Part shown: piece by piece, positions 5,054 through 5,760 of the stretch | How positions within the stretch are numbered: position 1 is the first letter of the stretch | Layout: each line of letters opens with the position of its first letter | NCBI GenBank assembly: GCA_028822125.1 | Contig: JAPKEK010000182.1 | Coordinates: 1 to 5,760 of the forward strand | DNA from: Pseudomonadales bacterium | GTDB lineage: Bacteria; Pseudomonadota; Gammaproteobacteria; Pseudomonadales; Azotimanducaceae | Direction: 5' to 3' | Length of the DNA stretch: 5,760 nt | Program-made: the position numbers and the translations under genes | Notes under the pieces: model-generated | Databases searched by the model: none | Told to the model about the DNA's origin: nothing | Seen by the model: only the letters and a program-made list of their open reading frames with translations

Positions 5054-5760
5054 TTGTTCATTGAAAGACCCAAAGTTGGGCTGCGCGCCCTGCTGGTTTT
5101 TTCGAGCAAGGTCGATTCCAGCCTGGCCACCCTTGTCGAGCTAGAGGAACTGGTGGGCTCCGCCGGGCTGGACACCGTCGCTACCGTCACCAACCCGAGA
5201 AAAATACCGCATCCCAAGAGTTTCGTCGGGTCTGGAAAATTACAGGAAATCTGCGATCAGGCGAGCCAATTTGATGCTGGTATTATTGTCTTCAGTGAAG
5301 ATTTATCGCCTTCTCAGGAAAAGAATATTGAGCAGGCAGCGCAACGAAGGGTGTTGGGTCGAACCGGGTTGATTCTGGAAATCTTTGCCCAGCGTGCTCG
5401 AACCCATGAAGGGAAATTACAGGTAGAACTAGCGCAGTTGCAACATGCAGCCTCTCGATTGGTGCGGGGTTGGACCCATCTTGATCGGCAGCGAGGTGGT
5501 TCAGGAAAAGGTCAGGGCGTCGGTACCGGTCTATCGGGTGATGGTGAAACTCAGTTGGAAGCGGATCAGCGTCAGTTGAGAGCCAGAACAAAGAAGGTCA
5601 ACCAGAAGCTTGCTAAAGTACAACGGCAGCGCAAGCAGAACAGAAAGGCCAGGCAGCGTTCTGAGACAGCCACGGTTGCATTGGCCGGATACACGAACTC
5701 AGGTAAATCAACTTTGTTTAATGCCCTCTCCCATGCGGACGTGCCTGCAGCGGATCAACT
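5054..5760 (+). CDS. hflX: HflX, ribosome-associated GTPase, partial (3' end outside window)
   Basis: HflX binds the 50S subunit and splits stalled or stress-arrested ribosomes using GTP. About 235 N-terminal codons are present. The N-terminal domain has LEELVGSAG (30-38), HPKSFVGSGK (53-62) and LSPSQEKNIE (84-93), then RTGLILEIFAQRARTHEGKL (103-122), VELAQLQH (124-131) and RLVRGWTHLDRQ (135-146), all HflX signatures. A basic coiled-coil-like helix spans about 171-203, and the G domain opens with P-loop GYTNSGKST (212-220), followed by the start of the AADQL switch region; the later G motifs are cut off. The start is TTG 5054 because MFIERP aligns with the usual MFFER beginning; GTG 5042 would add four residues. 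Neither has a good ribosome site. Between 147 and 165 the Gly-rich loop is longer than usual and reads SGDGETQ, not RGPGETQ. hflK and hflC often follow this gene. Confidence 0.95.
   Translation, partial: MFIERPKVGLRALLVFSSKVDSSLATLVELEELVGSAGLDTVATVTNPRKIPHPKSFVGSGKLQEICDQASQFDAGIIVFSEDLSPSQEKNIEQAAQRRVLGRTGLILEIFAQRARTHEGKLQVELAQLQHAASRLVRGWTHLDRQRGGSGKGQGVGTGLSGDGETQLEADQRQLRARTKKVNQKLAKVQRQRKQNRKARQRSETATVALAGYTNSGKSTLFNALSHADVPAADQ

Overview
The window is a stretch of gammaproteobacterial chromosome carrying the conserved gene order nnr - tsaE - amiB - mutL - miaA - hfq - hflX. All genes are on the + strand. Every complete gene matches a known housekeeping family with its signature motifs in place. 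The composition is moderate (roughly half G+C by eye). The MutL C-terminus keeps the endonuclease motifs that enteric MutL lacks, so the source is probably a non-enteric gammaproteobacterium without MutH. I cannot name a genus.

Layout. Bases 2-106 are the last codons of nnr (NAD(P)HX repair). tsaE (tRNA t6A synthesis ATPase) follows, then amiB (periplasmic murein amidase with AMIN, Amidase_3 and LysM domains), mutL (mismatch repair) and miaA (tRNA A37 prenylation). Genes from nnr to miaA overlap by 1-4 bases or abut, so they are almost certainly co-transcribed and in places translationally coupled. A 144-base gap, the only sizeable noncoding stretch, precedes hfq (80 residues, RNA chaperone). 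hflX (ribosome-splitting GTPase) starts just after hfq and runs off the right edge inside its G domain.

How the genes fit together. TsaE and MiaA both serve modification of the tRNA anticodon loop at A37 (t6A and i6A). Hfq and HflX act on RNA and ribosomes. AmiB splits septal murein, MutL corrects replication errors, and Nnr repairs damaged nicotinamide cofactors. This is a co-inherited housekeeping cluster rather than one pathway.

I see no mobile element, CRISPR array, RNA gene or new defence system. The points worth a second look are small: Hfq has Ser in place of the near-invariant His57; HflX has an enlarged Gly-rich loop and lacks the usual RGPGET motif; the hfq-hflX junction holds a strong Shine-Dalgarno, a seven-codon reading frame and a slippery-type heptamer that lines up with hflX; UUGA start/stop overlaps recur; and there is a perfect 16-base palindrome at the nnr/tsaE junction.
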